Origin: Erysipelotrichaceae bacterium
GTDB lineage: Bacteria > Bacillota_I > Bacilli_A > Erysipelotrichales > Erysipelotrichaceae
Assembly (NCBI GenBank): GCA_024709285.1
Contig: JANJWY010000027.1
Location: 1-12,906 of the forward strand
DNA: 12,906 nt
Reading direction: 5' to 3'
Position 1 is the first letter of the stretch. Each line of letters opens with the position of its first letter. The translations under genes were made by a program, and so were the position numbers. The notes beneath the pieces are model-generated. The model was not told the DNA's origin. It searched no databases and saw nothing but the letters and a program-made list of their open reading frames with translations. Of the stretch, positions 5,593-12,150 are shown piece after piece.

Positions 5593-7756
5593 CTTTAAAA
5601 TCAATGGCGCATACCTTCGCTTCTTATTGAAACGCAATACCCGCTTTATGGTGCTGACCGGAATCGCAATGACTGTCTTATTCCCGATTCTTGCCTTCAC
5701 TAACTATCTGATTGACGGAAGTTACAATCAGTTCGTATTCACGACCGGACGCGTATTCATTCTACTATTGCTTGTCCTGTCGGTATTCATCGTTCCTTTC
5801 TTACTTTTCTCATATCTTAACAGCAAGAAAAATCTGGATGTATACCATGCCCTGCCAATCAAACGTCGTGACTTGTACTTTACGACGCTGTTGGCCGCAT
5901 TTGCGATCATCCTGATTCCTTATACCCTGGTTTACATCATCGGGAATGTCTATTACTTCAGCGTAATTCCCAATGTTGATGTGATTTTACTTATAAAGCA
6001 ATACTATTTCTCCCTTGCCTTGACCTTATCCATCGTGACTCCGATTCTGTTTGCCATGATGAATACCGGTACCGGTGTCGATGGACTGCTCTACGGTTTG
6101 CTTTTACACATTATTCCCAGCATCCTTTACGGTGCGTATGTCACTTTTGGCAGTGCTGTTTTATTGGGGTTCTCTGTGGCAGATCCGTCACTCTTCTTAC
6201 TGTATGCCTCTCCGATTTGGGCGATTTTTGAGTTAACCTTCAATACGACCCGGATCTTCCCGAATCCGATACTCATTTCTTTGTACTGGATAGCCTTTGG
6301 GTTAATCACCTCATGGGTCGTTCTGTACTACTATCAGATTCGCCGCTCCGAAAAAGCCGAAGAACCCTTTACAAACAAATGGTTTTTCCCGGTCATCAGT
6401 TCATTCTTTACCTTCATCGTTCAATTCTTCCTCTACAGTGCATTCATAACCCTGAGCGGACGCGGATTGGATTTCAGAACGCTGATCTTCCCATTCTTCT
6501 TAACTTTCGTCATGTATCTCATTCTTGATGTTATTGCCAATCGCGGATTCAAACATCTGATTCGCGGCATCATCAACTTTGCGATCATCGGAGCTCTGTC
6601 CTTATCCACGTTTACCTTTGGAACTTTGTTTGACGGATTCGGATATATTACACGCGTTCCCGATGCAAACAATGTCGAAAAAGTTGAGTTAGAATACTAT
6701 GATCCTTACAGTTTCTTGTATCAGTCTTATTACTATGATCAGACGACCTTCCCGATTCAAAAGATGTACAGTGAAGCGGAAGATATCGCCACGATCATAG
6801 AAACTCACGAAGCCATCCTTGAAGGATTTAAGGAAAATGGTTACAAAAAGTGGGATGGTTATTCGCCGCTTGAATCCACCCCCCGTTCGGGATTGGATTC
6901 GGCTTTGTACCAACAATCATCCAATGTCAGTATCGTGTATCACCTGAAATCAGGCGCAAAAATTGCTCGTTCGTATACCGTACCGTTTGGTTGGACGACA
7001 GATTTACTGAACTTGGTTGACAGTGAAAATGTATTCAAGAATCGTTATCCGATGTTAGCCAATCCAGATGCTGTCGTCAGAAATACGGTGTTTGATATTC
7101 TAGACCCGCTGATGAGCAATTCAGTTACATTAAGCGGAAAAGTCAACTTCAAACTGTTTGCGGCTGCTTACAAAAGTGATTACTTGTCTCTCAATGAGCA
7201 ACAGCACAACTATCCTGACACCGGTGTCCTGGGAATCATTCATCTGACCTCTTGTACGAGTGTGGATATGTGCATCACCCGCGGCATTCCGATTGACGCC
7301 CGTTATACTCAAACGCTGTCATTGCTAGCCTCCTCAGGAGTAACACTTCCGACATTTATAAGCTCTGAAAAATTGCCAATCGTCGTATTGCCGGATGCAA
7401 CCAATGAAAAAGCCCCGTTCTTCCATATTCAGTCATTGCTGGGCAATGTGGATTTCTTCACTCCGAGTTATTATGATGAAGTAAAAGAAGGTTCTGTCGC
7501 TATTGGGATGGTAAAATATATCGAAATCCCTCAAGAAAGAATCGTTGAACTGCTTCCTTATATTCGCACCAATGCTATCAGTGAAAAAGCCATCGGTGTA
7601 CTGAGAGTCGAAAGTAATATTGTGCTCAGCGATCGGAACACGCAGTACATGTTCTACTTATTGGATGAAGATGCGCTGCCACTATTACAACAATGGCGTA
7701 CTGAACTGGAAGTAAAGGAAATTAATTACGAAAGCATCATTTATAAGTATGAGTAG
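5576..7756 (+). CDS. ABC-2 type permease with large C-terminal soluble domain
   Basis: The 726-residue protein begins MAKLFSFKINGAYLRFLLKR. The first 355 residues hold about nine to eleven hydrophobic segments (for example 24-45, 58-81, 101-128, 143-161, 170-200, 233-253, 269-292, 302-320, 331-351). A cytoplasmic-type loop YHALPIKRRDL (90-100) is a wording I associate with Bacillota permeases next to YtrA/YtrB genes. The remaining 370 or so residues have no strong membrane segment and form a soluble domain, possibly like the DUF6449 regions annotated in such permeases. Its side of the membrane is uncertain. The start at 5576 is chosen for its ribosome site and for MAKLFSFK homology-like wording. 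It overlaps the ATPase gene by 17 bases, and the operon ends in a terminator. Being single and long, it may work as a homodimer with the ATPase. The substrate is unknown; export or envelope defence is the usual theme. Confidence 0.87.
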   Translation: MAKLFSFKINGAYLRFLLKRNTRFMVLTGIAMTVLFPILAFTNYLIDGSYNQFVFTTGRVFILLLLVLSVFIVPFLLFSYLNSKKNLDVYHALPIKRRDLYFTTLLAAFAIILIPYTLVYIIGNVYYFSVIPNVDVILLIKQYYFSLALTLSIVTPILFAMMNTGTGVDGLLYGLLLHIIPSILYGAYVTFGSAVLLGFSVADPSLFLLYASPIWAIFELTFNTTRIFPNPILISLYWIAFGLITSWVVLYYYQIRRSEKAEEPFTNKWFFPVISSFFTFIVQFFLYSAFITLSGRGLDFRTLIFPFFLTFVMYLILDVIANRGFKHLIRGIINFAIIGALSLSTFTFGTLFDGFGYITRVPDANNVEKVELEYYDPYSFLYQSYYYDQTTFPIQKMYSEAEDIATIIETHEAILEGFKENGYKKWDGYSPLESTPRSGLDSALYQQSSNVSIVYHLKSGAKIARSYTVPFGWTTDLLNLVDSENVFKNRYPMLANPDAVVRNTVFDILDPLMSNSVTLSGKVNFKLFAAAYKSDYLSLNEQQHNYPDTGVLGIIHLTSCTSVDMCITRGIPIDARYTQTLSLLASSGVTLPTFISSEKLPIVVLPDATNEKAPFFHIQSLLGNVDFFTPSYYDEVKEGSVAIGMVKYIEIPQERIVELLPYIRTNAISEKAIGVLRVESNIVLSDRNTQYMFYLLDEDALPLLQQWRTELEVKEINYESIIYKYE

Positions 7757-7764
7757 TCATCATC

Positions 7765-7777
7765 GGTGATTATCACC
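7765..7777. repeat. Small inverted repeat upstream of the terminator
   Basis: GGTGA TTA TCACC is a perfect five-base-arm hairpin lying between the permease stop and the main terminator. It could add to termination or transcript stability. No other role is visible. Confidence 0.4.
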
Positions 7778-7781
7778 AAAT

Positions 7782-7818
7782 AAAATACTATCCCAATGCG
7801 GGATAGTATTTTTTATTG
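7782..7818. terminator. Bidirectional intrinsic terminator between the ABC operon and ppcA
   Basis: A perfect stem of 12-13 bases (7782-7794 with 7800-7812) encloses the loop AATGC. On the plus strand it is followed by TTTTTTATT, and on the minus strand by TTTTATTT. It serves the ABC operon from the left and the carboxylase gene, which ends at 7840, from the right. Confidence 0.88.
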
Positions 7819-7839
7819 TAATATTCTGGCGTTTACTTT

Positions 7840-9309
7840 TTATCCAAGAAAGCGCCGGAATGAAGCCGCTTGAATGATGAGTGCTTCCAAATCATGATGC
7901 TGATACGAACTCACTTTTTCAATTATGAAATTAGTGATTTTCAGATGATTCGCATCACTGGCATAATTTGGATAATGTTTTCGTATAAAGTCTTTGAGTT
8001 GTTCACTGACACAAGGCGAAGACGGATTGTAATATTTCAACGCTGCTAATATATCGTCATCGAAGTTTACGATGTGTTTACGAACAAAAGCCAAATCAGC
8101 TTCCGTTAAAACTTCAAGCCCAAAGAGTTCAGGAGGACATCCCAAAGAATATAACGCTGCAGTGAAAGTTATCACTCGGGGAAGTGATTCCCCTTTTAAA
8201 CGGCGACTGTATCCAAATAAACCAATATGCAACTTTCTCAAACGACGGCTAGGAACATATTTTGCCAATCGATTAATCAATGTCGCATTCGCCAAAACAT
8301 GTGATTCATGGGCTCTGCCATAGCGTTCAATCAATTCTAAGGCAATCTGCACATCGATCTTTTCGGGGATAGAGGTCGATGATGCATGAATGGTTTCGAT
8401 AGCTGCCTTAACCTCATTGACATCATTATCATACTTAAATGCTGATTGAATCGTAAAGGTGTGAACACTTGGATATTCTTTTATGACCTGTTCAACCCGT
8501 TGAGGTGTCAGATGTCCACGAAATGGAGCGCTACCCACACCAATGATGGGGTAGATTTTTATCCCTGTTTCCAACTCTAGATCAACCATATCTTGCAAAG
8601 CCAGTTTATTTAACAGAATGGCACTGATCATGCCATAGTTCATTGCCGGATCACTTCGAGCAAAGAAAACCCGTTGAAAAGTGATCCCTTCGGATTTGAT
8701 TCCGCAAAAATACTCTTTAAGAATTTCTTTACTTCTAAGCATACTTTCTTTATCTTCAAACAAAGGAATTACACTGACTGTATCCGGCTTGAAATCACCG
8801 ATCCACTGTTTGAGTGTTGTGCCTTGTTCATCAAGGATTTGCTGCGCCTTGCCACTGACAAACTGCTTGTAATAACGATGAATAAGCAGTAATTGCTGAG
8901 CACTGGATGTCAAAGGCAAGATGATTTCAAAAATCGGTGCTACCGGCATTTCATAAAAAAGTGCATTGGCATCATACGATCGCGGAATGCTTTCCAAGGT
9001 TTCAAGCAGTACTTTTGCCTCTGCTTTCTCAACATCCGGATTAGGAACACGAAGGATCAGACGTTTATCCACTCCCAAAAGATGCTTCCTAAAATAAGTT
9101 TCATACTTGCTTAAGAGTTTCTTGACTACATAAGGATCGACTTCTTTGCCTTCAACATCCCACATCTGTTCTTGAATGCCTAAATGTGAATAAGCATAAA
9201 AGGCTTCTTGTATTTCATCTTCACCGCTCATCACACTGTTGACAGCGAAAAACGGCATACTTACATTGTCTGGGTGCTGGGTAGACATCGTTTTTGGTAT
9301 AAAGCTCAT
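7840..9309 (-). CDS. ppcA: Phosphoenolpyruvate carboxylase, archaeal type (PpcA)
   Basis: The enzyme converts phosphoenolpyruvate and bicarbonate to oxaloacetate and phosphate, refilling the TCA pool and supplying aspartate. The 489-residue protein is of the short archaeal-type PEPC family (about 490-540 residues), not the 900-residue bacterial type. Family blocks are MSTQHPDN (8-15), EAFYAYSHLGIQEQMWDVEGK (35-55), FFARSDPAMNYGMISAILLNKLAL (215-238), GVGSAPFRGHLTP (257-269), the QSAFKYD stretch (288-294) and LPRVITFTAALYSLGCPPELFGL (376-398). The start at 9309 is preceded by GAGGG (9316-9320). A longer frame to 9396 would add a spurious hydrophobic stretch and lies across the promoter. Bacterial holders known to me are few, such as Clostridium perfringens and Leuconostoc/Oenococcus. 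The gene is preceded by its own promoter and by a racemase-family gene. Confidence 0.95.
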   Translation of the reverse strand: MSFIPKTMSTQHPDNVSMPFFAVNSVMSGEDEIQEAFYAYSHLGIQEQMWDVEGKEVDPYVVKKLLSKYETYFRKHLLGVDKRLILRVPNPDVEKAEAKVLLETLESIPRSYDANALFYEMPVAPIFEIILPLTSSAQQLLLIHRYYKQFVSGKAQQILDEQGTTLKQWIGDFKPDTVSVIPLFEDKESMLRSKEILKEYFCGIKSEGITFQRVFFARSDPAMNYGMISAILLNKLALQDMVDLELETGIKIYPIIGVGSAPFRGHLTPQRVEQVIKEYPSVHTFTIQSAFKYDNDVNEVKAAIETIHASSTSIPEKIDVQIALELIERYGRAHESHVLANATLINRLAKYVPSRRLRKLHIGLFGYSRRLKGESLPRVITFTAALYSLGCPPELFGLEVLTEADLAFVRKHIVNFDDDILAALKYYNPSSPCVSEQLKDFIRKHYPNYASDANHLKITNFIIEKVSSYQHHDLEALIIQAASFRRFLG

Positions 9310-9315
9310 AGGGTG

Positions 9316-9320
9316 CCCTC
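9316..9320 (-). promoter_or_regulatory. Ribosome binding site deciding the ppcA start
   Basis: GAGGG, six bases before the ATG at 9309, supports initiation at MSFIPKTMSTQHPDN, which is also where family homology begins. Confidence 0.7.
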
Positions 9321-9367
9321 TTTTTTTACATACAAGTATACTATAACAAAACCGTATAAAATGAAAT

Positions 9368-9396
9368 ATGATAGTGATAATAATCGCAAATGACAA
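9368..9396 (-). promoter_or_regulatory. Promoter of ppcA
   Basis: On the minus strand TTGTCA (9391-9396) is followed after exactly 17 bases by TATCAT (9368-9373); each hexamer matches consensus at five of six positions. Transcription would start near 9361 and give a leader of about 50 bases. TATAGT/TATACT motifs nearer the gene are alternatives. Confidence 0.6.
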
Positions 9397-9426
9397 TCCG
9401 TAAGAAACGGAATTTTAAAATATGGT

Positions 9427-10116
9427 TCATCGGATAGCCTTTTCGACAAGAGCTTCACAGTGAATCTGGGTCGTATCAAACAGAGAGACCAAACGGTCTT
9501 CTGTTTTTATAAGCATTCCGATTTCTGTACATCCCAAAACTATGCCCTCACATCCCTGACCCACTAAATCGTCAACCATCGAAAGAAAGTTTCCTTTTGA
9601 TTGTTTGTTGATGATGCCATGGACCAACTCATTAAAAATAGTGTCATTGATCACTTTGCGATCATGCTCATTTGGGATTACGACCTCAAGACCGAAACTT
9701 TTCAATCGATCGATATAGAAATCCATCTCCATGGTATAGCGCGTGGCCATTAATCCGACTTTCGTGATATTCTTACTTCGGATTTTACGCGCAGTCACAT
9801 CCGCAATATGTACAAAGGGAACAAATAAAGCCGATTGAATGTCATCAGCGACGATATGCATCGTGTTGGTACACAGTGCAATCATATCTGCTCCGATAGA
9901 CTCCAATTTCACAGCTGCATCTATCAGAATCTGTGCACTTTCATTCCATTTTCCCTCACTCTGACATCGCTCAATCTCACTAAAATCCACACTGAACAAA
10001 ACGATCTTCGCACTTGTGTATCCGCCATAATGTTGGTTGATCATTTGATTGATAATTTCATAGTATTCTGCCGTACTCTCAAAACTCATACCGCCAATAA
10101 GTCCGATTGTTTTCAT
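9427..10116 (-). CDS. Aspartate/glutamate racemase family protein (probable aspartate racemase)
   Basis: PLP-independent racemases of this family interconvert L- and D-aspartate or glutamate using two cysteines as acid and base. The 229-residue protein starts MKTIGLIGGMSFESTAEYY, with the family GGMS wording. It has both catalytic cysteines in context: C82 in LCTNTMH and C196 in LGCTEIG. The GGMS/CTNTMH wording points to the aspartate racemase (YgeA/RacD-like) branch rather than MurI, but some members act on other substrates, so specificity is inferred. The start at 10116 has GGAGG five bases upstream and matches the family N-terminus; an upstream in-frame start at 10149 would add an unlikely tail. 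It is 117 bases upstream of ppcA on the same strand, with no strong terminator between them. Confidence 0.9.
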   Translation of the reverse strand: MKTIGLIGGMSFESTAEYYEIINQMINQHYGGYTSAKIVLFSVDFSEIERCQSEGKWNESAQILIDAAVKLESIGADMIALCTNTMHIVADDIQSALFVPFVHIADVTARKIRSKNITKVGLMATRYTMEMDFYIDRLKSFGLEVVIPNEHDRKVINDTIFNELVHGIINKQSKGNFLSMVDDLVGQGCEGIVLGCTEIGMLIKTEDRLVSLFDTTQIHCEALVEKAIR

Positions 10117-10176
10117 GTGACCTCCGCAATTTTTGTTTGTCATCATCATACCACCTCAATAATCATTTGCATATCC

Positions 10177-10206
10177 GTTGAAACTCTGAACACCTTCAAC
10201 TAGAAT
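10177..10206 (+). promoter_or_regulatory. Promoter of the DUF2721-like gene, with an embedded inverted repeat
   Basis: TTGAAA (10178-10183) and TAGAAT (10201-10206) are separated by exactly 17 bases; each matches consensus at five of six positions. An inverted repeat GTTGAA (10177-10182) / TTCAAC (10195-10200) overlaps the -35 and abuts the -10, so it could be an operator. The region also separates this gene from the divergent racemase gene. Confidence 0.65.
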
Positions 10207-10224
10207 GAACACGGAGGTATTCCT

Positions 10225-10617
10225 ATGGACTTCAATTTACAAACACCGACACTCCTATTCTCTGCTATTTCATTGCTTATGCTCGCCTATACCAACCGAT
10301 TTGTGGTCATCGCAAATCTTATTCGCGATTTGTATGACCGCCACCAGAAAAGTCCTTCAATCATCACCGAACAACAATTGGTAAATCTGCGAAAACGCAT
10401 GTCCATCATTCGAAACATGCAAGTATTTGGTGCCTTTTCCTTCTTTTTCAGTGTGCTCAGCCTGTTGCTGATATTTGCATCTGCGATCCAGCTCGCCCAA
10501 TGGAGCTTTGGCATCAGTCTGATCTTACTTCTGGTGTCCCTTGCACTGCTGATAGCGGAACTTCAGATATCCGTTAATGCACTTAACATTCAGTTAAAAG
10601 ACTTCAAGGAAAAATAA
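10225..10617 (+). CDS. Small membrane protein, DUF2721-like
   Basis: The 130-residue protein has three hydrophobic segments (about 8-30, 67-88 and 93-112) and a charged linker between the first two. The N-terminal wording TPTLLFSAISLLMLAYTNRFVVIANLIR resembles the DUF2721 family, whose function is not known to me. The start has GGAGG seven bases upstream, and its promoter is close to consensus. It is a single-gene unit, convergent with the AlkA-like gene; the two stop codons are about 17 bases apart. I propose no function. Confidence 0.8.
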   Translation: MDFNLQTPTLLFSAISLLMLAYTNRFVVIANLIRDLYDRHQKSPSIITEQQLVNLRKRMSIIRNMQVFGAFSFFFSVLSLLLIFASAIQLAQWSFGISLILLLVSLALLIAELQISVNALNIQLKDFKEK

Positions 10618-10637
10618 AAGCAGAAGTTTCCTTCTAC
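10611..10637 (-). terminator. Intrinsic terminator of the AlkA-like gene, containing its stop codon
   Basis: On the minus strand GTAGAAG / CTTCTGC pair around a GAAA tetraloop, with one G-T pair, followed by TTTTATTTTT. The TAG stop (10634-10636) is in the stem. On the plus strand the hairpin has only a poor T-tract, so it may be a weak terminator for the DUF2721-like gene. Confidence 0.7.
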
Positions 10638-11242
10638 TCTTTAAATCCCGCAATTTCCCAAAGCCAAAATGAGGCCAATGTCAGATGAGGTGAAAGTTTT
10701 GTGCGTATTTGCTCATAACATTTCAAATCCAATGTGTCCACGCCATACAACCGGCAAATCCCTTTTCGAATACCGAAGTCCGGGTAACTGAGCACATCTT
10801 TTCGAAAGAAAGTAAAAATCAGCATCATATCCACTGTCCATGGACCGACACCTTTCAGCTTCAGTAAGTAATCTGCGATCTCTTGGTCGCTTTTTTCATG
10901 CAGTTTCTCGAAAGGAACGGTTTTATCCAGTTTCGCCTTAGCAATTCCTTGAACATATTTTGCCTTGTTTGAAGATAAACCGCATGCTCTTAGGTCTTCC
11001 ACAGAAGATGCTGCTATTGCTTTTGCATCATAGTCAAACTTTTCAGCAAAGCGTTTGGTAATCGAAGCGGCCGCACTACCCGCAACTTGCTGAGCCAGAA
11101 TGCTGTCAATCAGCGATGTATACGCATTATCATTTCCATTGCGAACAACTGCTCCAATTTTATCGATCCACGGAACAAAAAGCGGTTCCTTTTGTAATAA
11201 CTGCTCAATTTCATATGGTTCAAAGCTGATTGACCGGTTCAT
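10634..11242 (-). CDS. DNA-3-methyladenine glycosylase II-like protein (AlkA/HhH-GPD family)
   Basis: This enzyme class removes alkylated purines from DNA as the first step of base-excision repair. The 202-residue protein holds a helix-hairpin-helix with LKGVGPWTVDMM (129-140) and the catalytic-type aspartate in SYPDFGIRKG (D155). The N-terminal wording SLIDSILAQQVAGSAAASITKRF (43-65) is also typical of the family. There is no cysteine cluster for a 4Fe-4S centre, which argues against Nth/MutY. It is shorter than E. coli AlkA (282) because the N-terminal domain is absent, as in other short bacterial members. The start at 11242 has AAAGGAGA eight bases upstream; an earlier start at 11275 lies deep in the previous gene. 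It overlaps the upstream membrane-protein gene by 23 bases, suggesting coupled translation. Confidence 0.88.
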   Translation of the reverse strand: MNRSISFEPYEIEQLLQKEPLFVPWIDKIGAVVRNGNDNAYTSLIDSILAQQVAGSAAASITKRFAEKFDYDAKAIAASSVEDLRACGLSSNKAKYVQGIAKAKLDKTVPFEKLHEKSDQEIADYLLKLKGVGPWTVDMMLIFTFFRKDVLSYPDFGIRKGICRLYGVDTLDLKCYEQIRTKLSPHLTLASFWLWEIAGFKE

Positions 11243-12098
11243 CCTGACGTCTCCTTTGAATCTTCCAAGATTCACTCAACTGATTCATTTGTTCCCCGGA
11301 TGCAAAAATCGTTGCTTTATAATCCCCAAAATACACACTCATGCGATTTTCAAAGTAATGGACCTCTCTGATATCGTCTATATTCAGTATTTTAAACTTC
11401 TTCCCATGAAAGATGAGATGTTTCTCCCCGACAATCCAATCTTTATTTATGTGCAGAATGTTTAAGTATCCTAAGTCGTAATCCAAGATAACGGACTCAA
11501 TTTGATCTGGAAATATTCCAAGTCTTGTTCGAAATGATTTGTAAAACCATAACAATGCGATGAATAATAGAAATCCCCAAATCAAGGCATAAGCCAACGA
11601 TGATTGAATAATGTTACCGACATTAAGAAACACTTTCGAAAAGATCATTTCATCCACTTCATCCTCGGTGTAATCCGAAGATTTCGCCAAATCATCGACA
11701 ACCATCTGTCTGAATACATTCATACTCTCGGCTTGTGACCACCACTTACTCAAAATCAGGCTGTTCGAAGCTGAATCGTCCTTATTTGAACTAAAGAACA
11801 GAAAGTATTTATCTTCAAATTGAGCGATATATCCATAATAGTTTTTCTCACCAAACAACTCATCCACCGTCACATAAATCTCCGTGTTGATGATGCTGTT
11901 GGATCGAATCAAAGCAAAACTATTGTCCGACTGTGAATAATCATCCAACTGTTGAAATGACTGAATATTATAAACATTTAACAAATGAAATGCATCGCGT
12001 CCATTATATATTCCGAATACGAGCAATACCAAAAGGCTAAGCACGCTTAACATCAGTGATATATTTGCTGTATTTGATAATCTTTTACGAACGCTCAT
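11220..12098 (-). CDS. Unrecognised membrane protein with two predicted membrane segments
   Basis: The 292-residue protein is not one I recognise. It has a basic N-terminus (MSVRKRL), a hydrophobic segment at about 12-30, a polar region of about 135 residues rich in Tyr, Asp and Ser, a second hydrophobic segment at about 167-187, and a C-terminal region of about 100 residues. The C-terminal region has alternating strand-like wording, such as WIVGEKHLIFHGKKFKILNI and RMSVYFGDYKATIFASG. That tail could be a small beta domain of PH-like type, which is a guess. The topology would place the middle region outside and both ends in the cytoplasm. The start at 12098 has AAGGAGAT upstream; a frame extending to 12146 would run into metG and is rejected. 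It follows metG closely, overlaps the AlkA-like gene by 23 bases, and so may be its operon partner. Confidence 0.75.
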   Translation of the reverse strand: MSVRKRLSNTANISLMLSVLSLLVLLVFGIYNGRDAFHLLNVYNIQSFQQLDDYSQSDNSFALIRSNSIINTEIYVTVDELFGEKNYYGYIAQFEDKYFLFFSSNKDDSASNSLILSKWWSQAESMNVFRQMVVDDLAKSSDYTEDEVDEMIFSKVFLNVGNIIQSSLAYALIWGFLLFIALLWFYKSFRTRLGIFPDQIESVILDYDLGYLNILHINKDWIVGEKHLIFHGKKFKILNIDDIREVHYFENRMSVYFGDYKATIFASGEQMNQLSESWKIQRRRQDEPVNQL

Positions 12099-12112
12099 CG
12101 TTGATCTCCTTA

Positions 12113-12150
12113 GAAAAAAGCATTGTACGAGCAAATTATCGCACAATGCT
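12113..12150 (-). terminator. Intrinsic terminator of metG, containing its stop codon
   Basis: On the minus strand AGCATTGT / ACAATGCT pair, with a mismatch and three more inner pairs (12139-12150 with 12119-12130), followed by a run of T (12114-12119). The last codons of metG form one arm and the TAA stop lies in the loop. The ribosome site of the next gene begins a few bases after the T-run. Confidence 0.8.

Noticed and set aside
6602..6610. TTATCCACG, and a similar TTATCCACT at 9065-9073, as DnaA boxes of an origin
   Set aside because: They are two isolated near-matches, both inside genes and 2.5 kb apart, with no AT-rich unwinding region or cluster. Nothing here is a replication origin.
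9310..9396. N-terminal extension of the carboxylase with a hydrophobic, signal-like stretch
   Set aside because: It covers the promoter, lacks a ribosome site, and family homology starts at MSFIPKTMSTQHPDN. A membrane signal would be odd for a cytoplasmic enzyme.
9391..9412. Short hairpin (TCCGT / ACGGA) after the racemase gene as a terminator
   Set aside because: The stem is only five bases and has no T-run on the minus strand, and it overlaps the ppcA -35. At most it is a weak signal.
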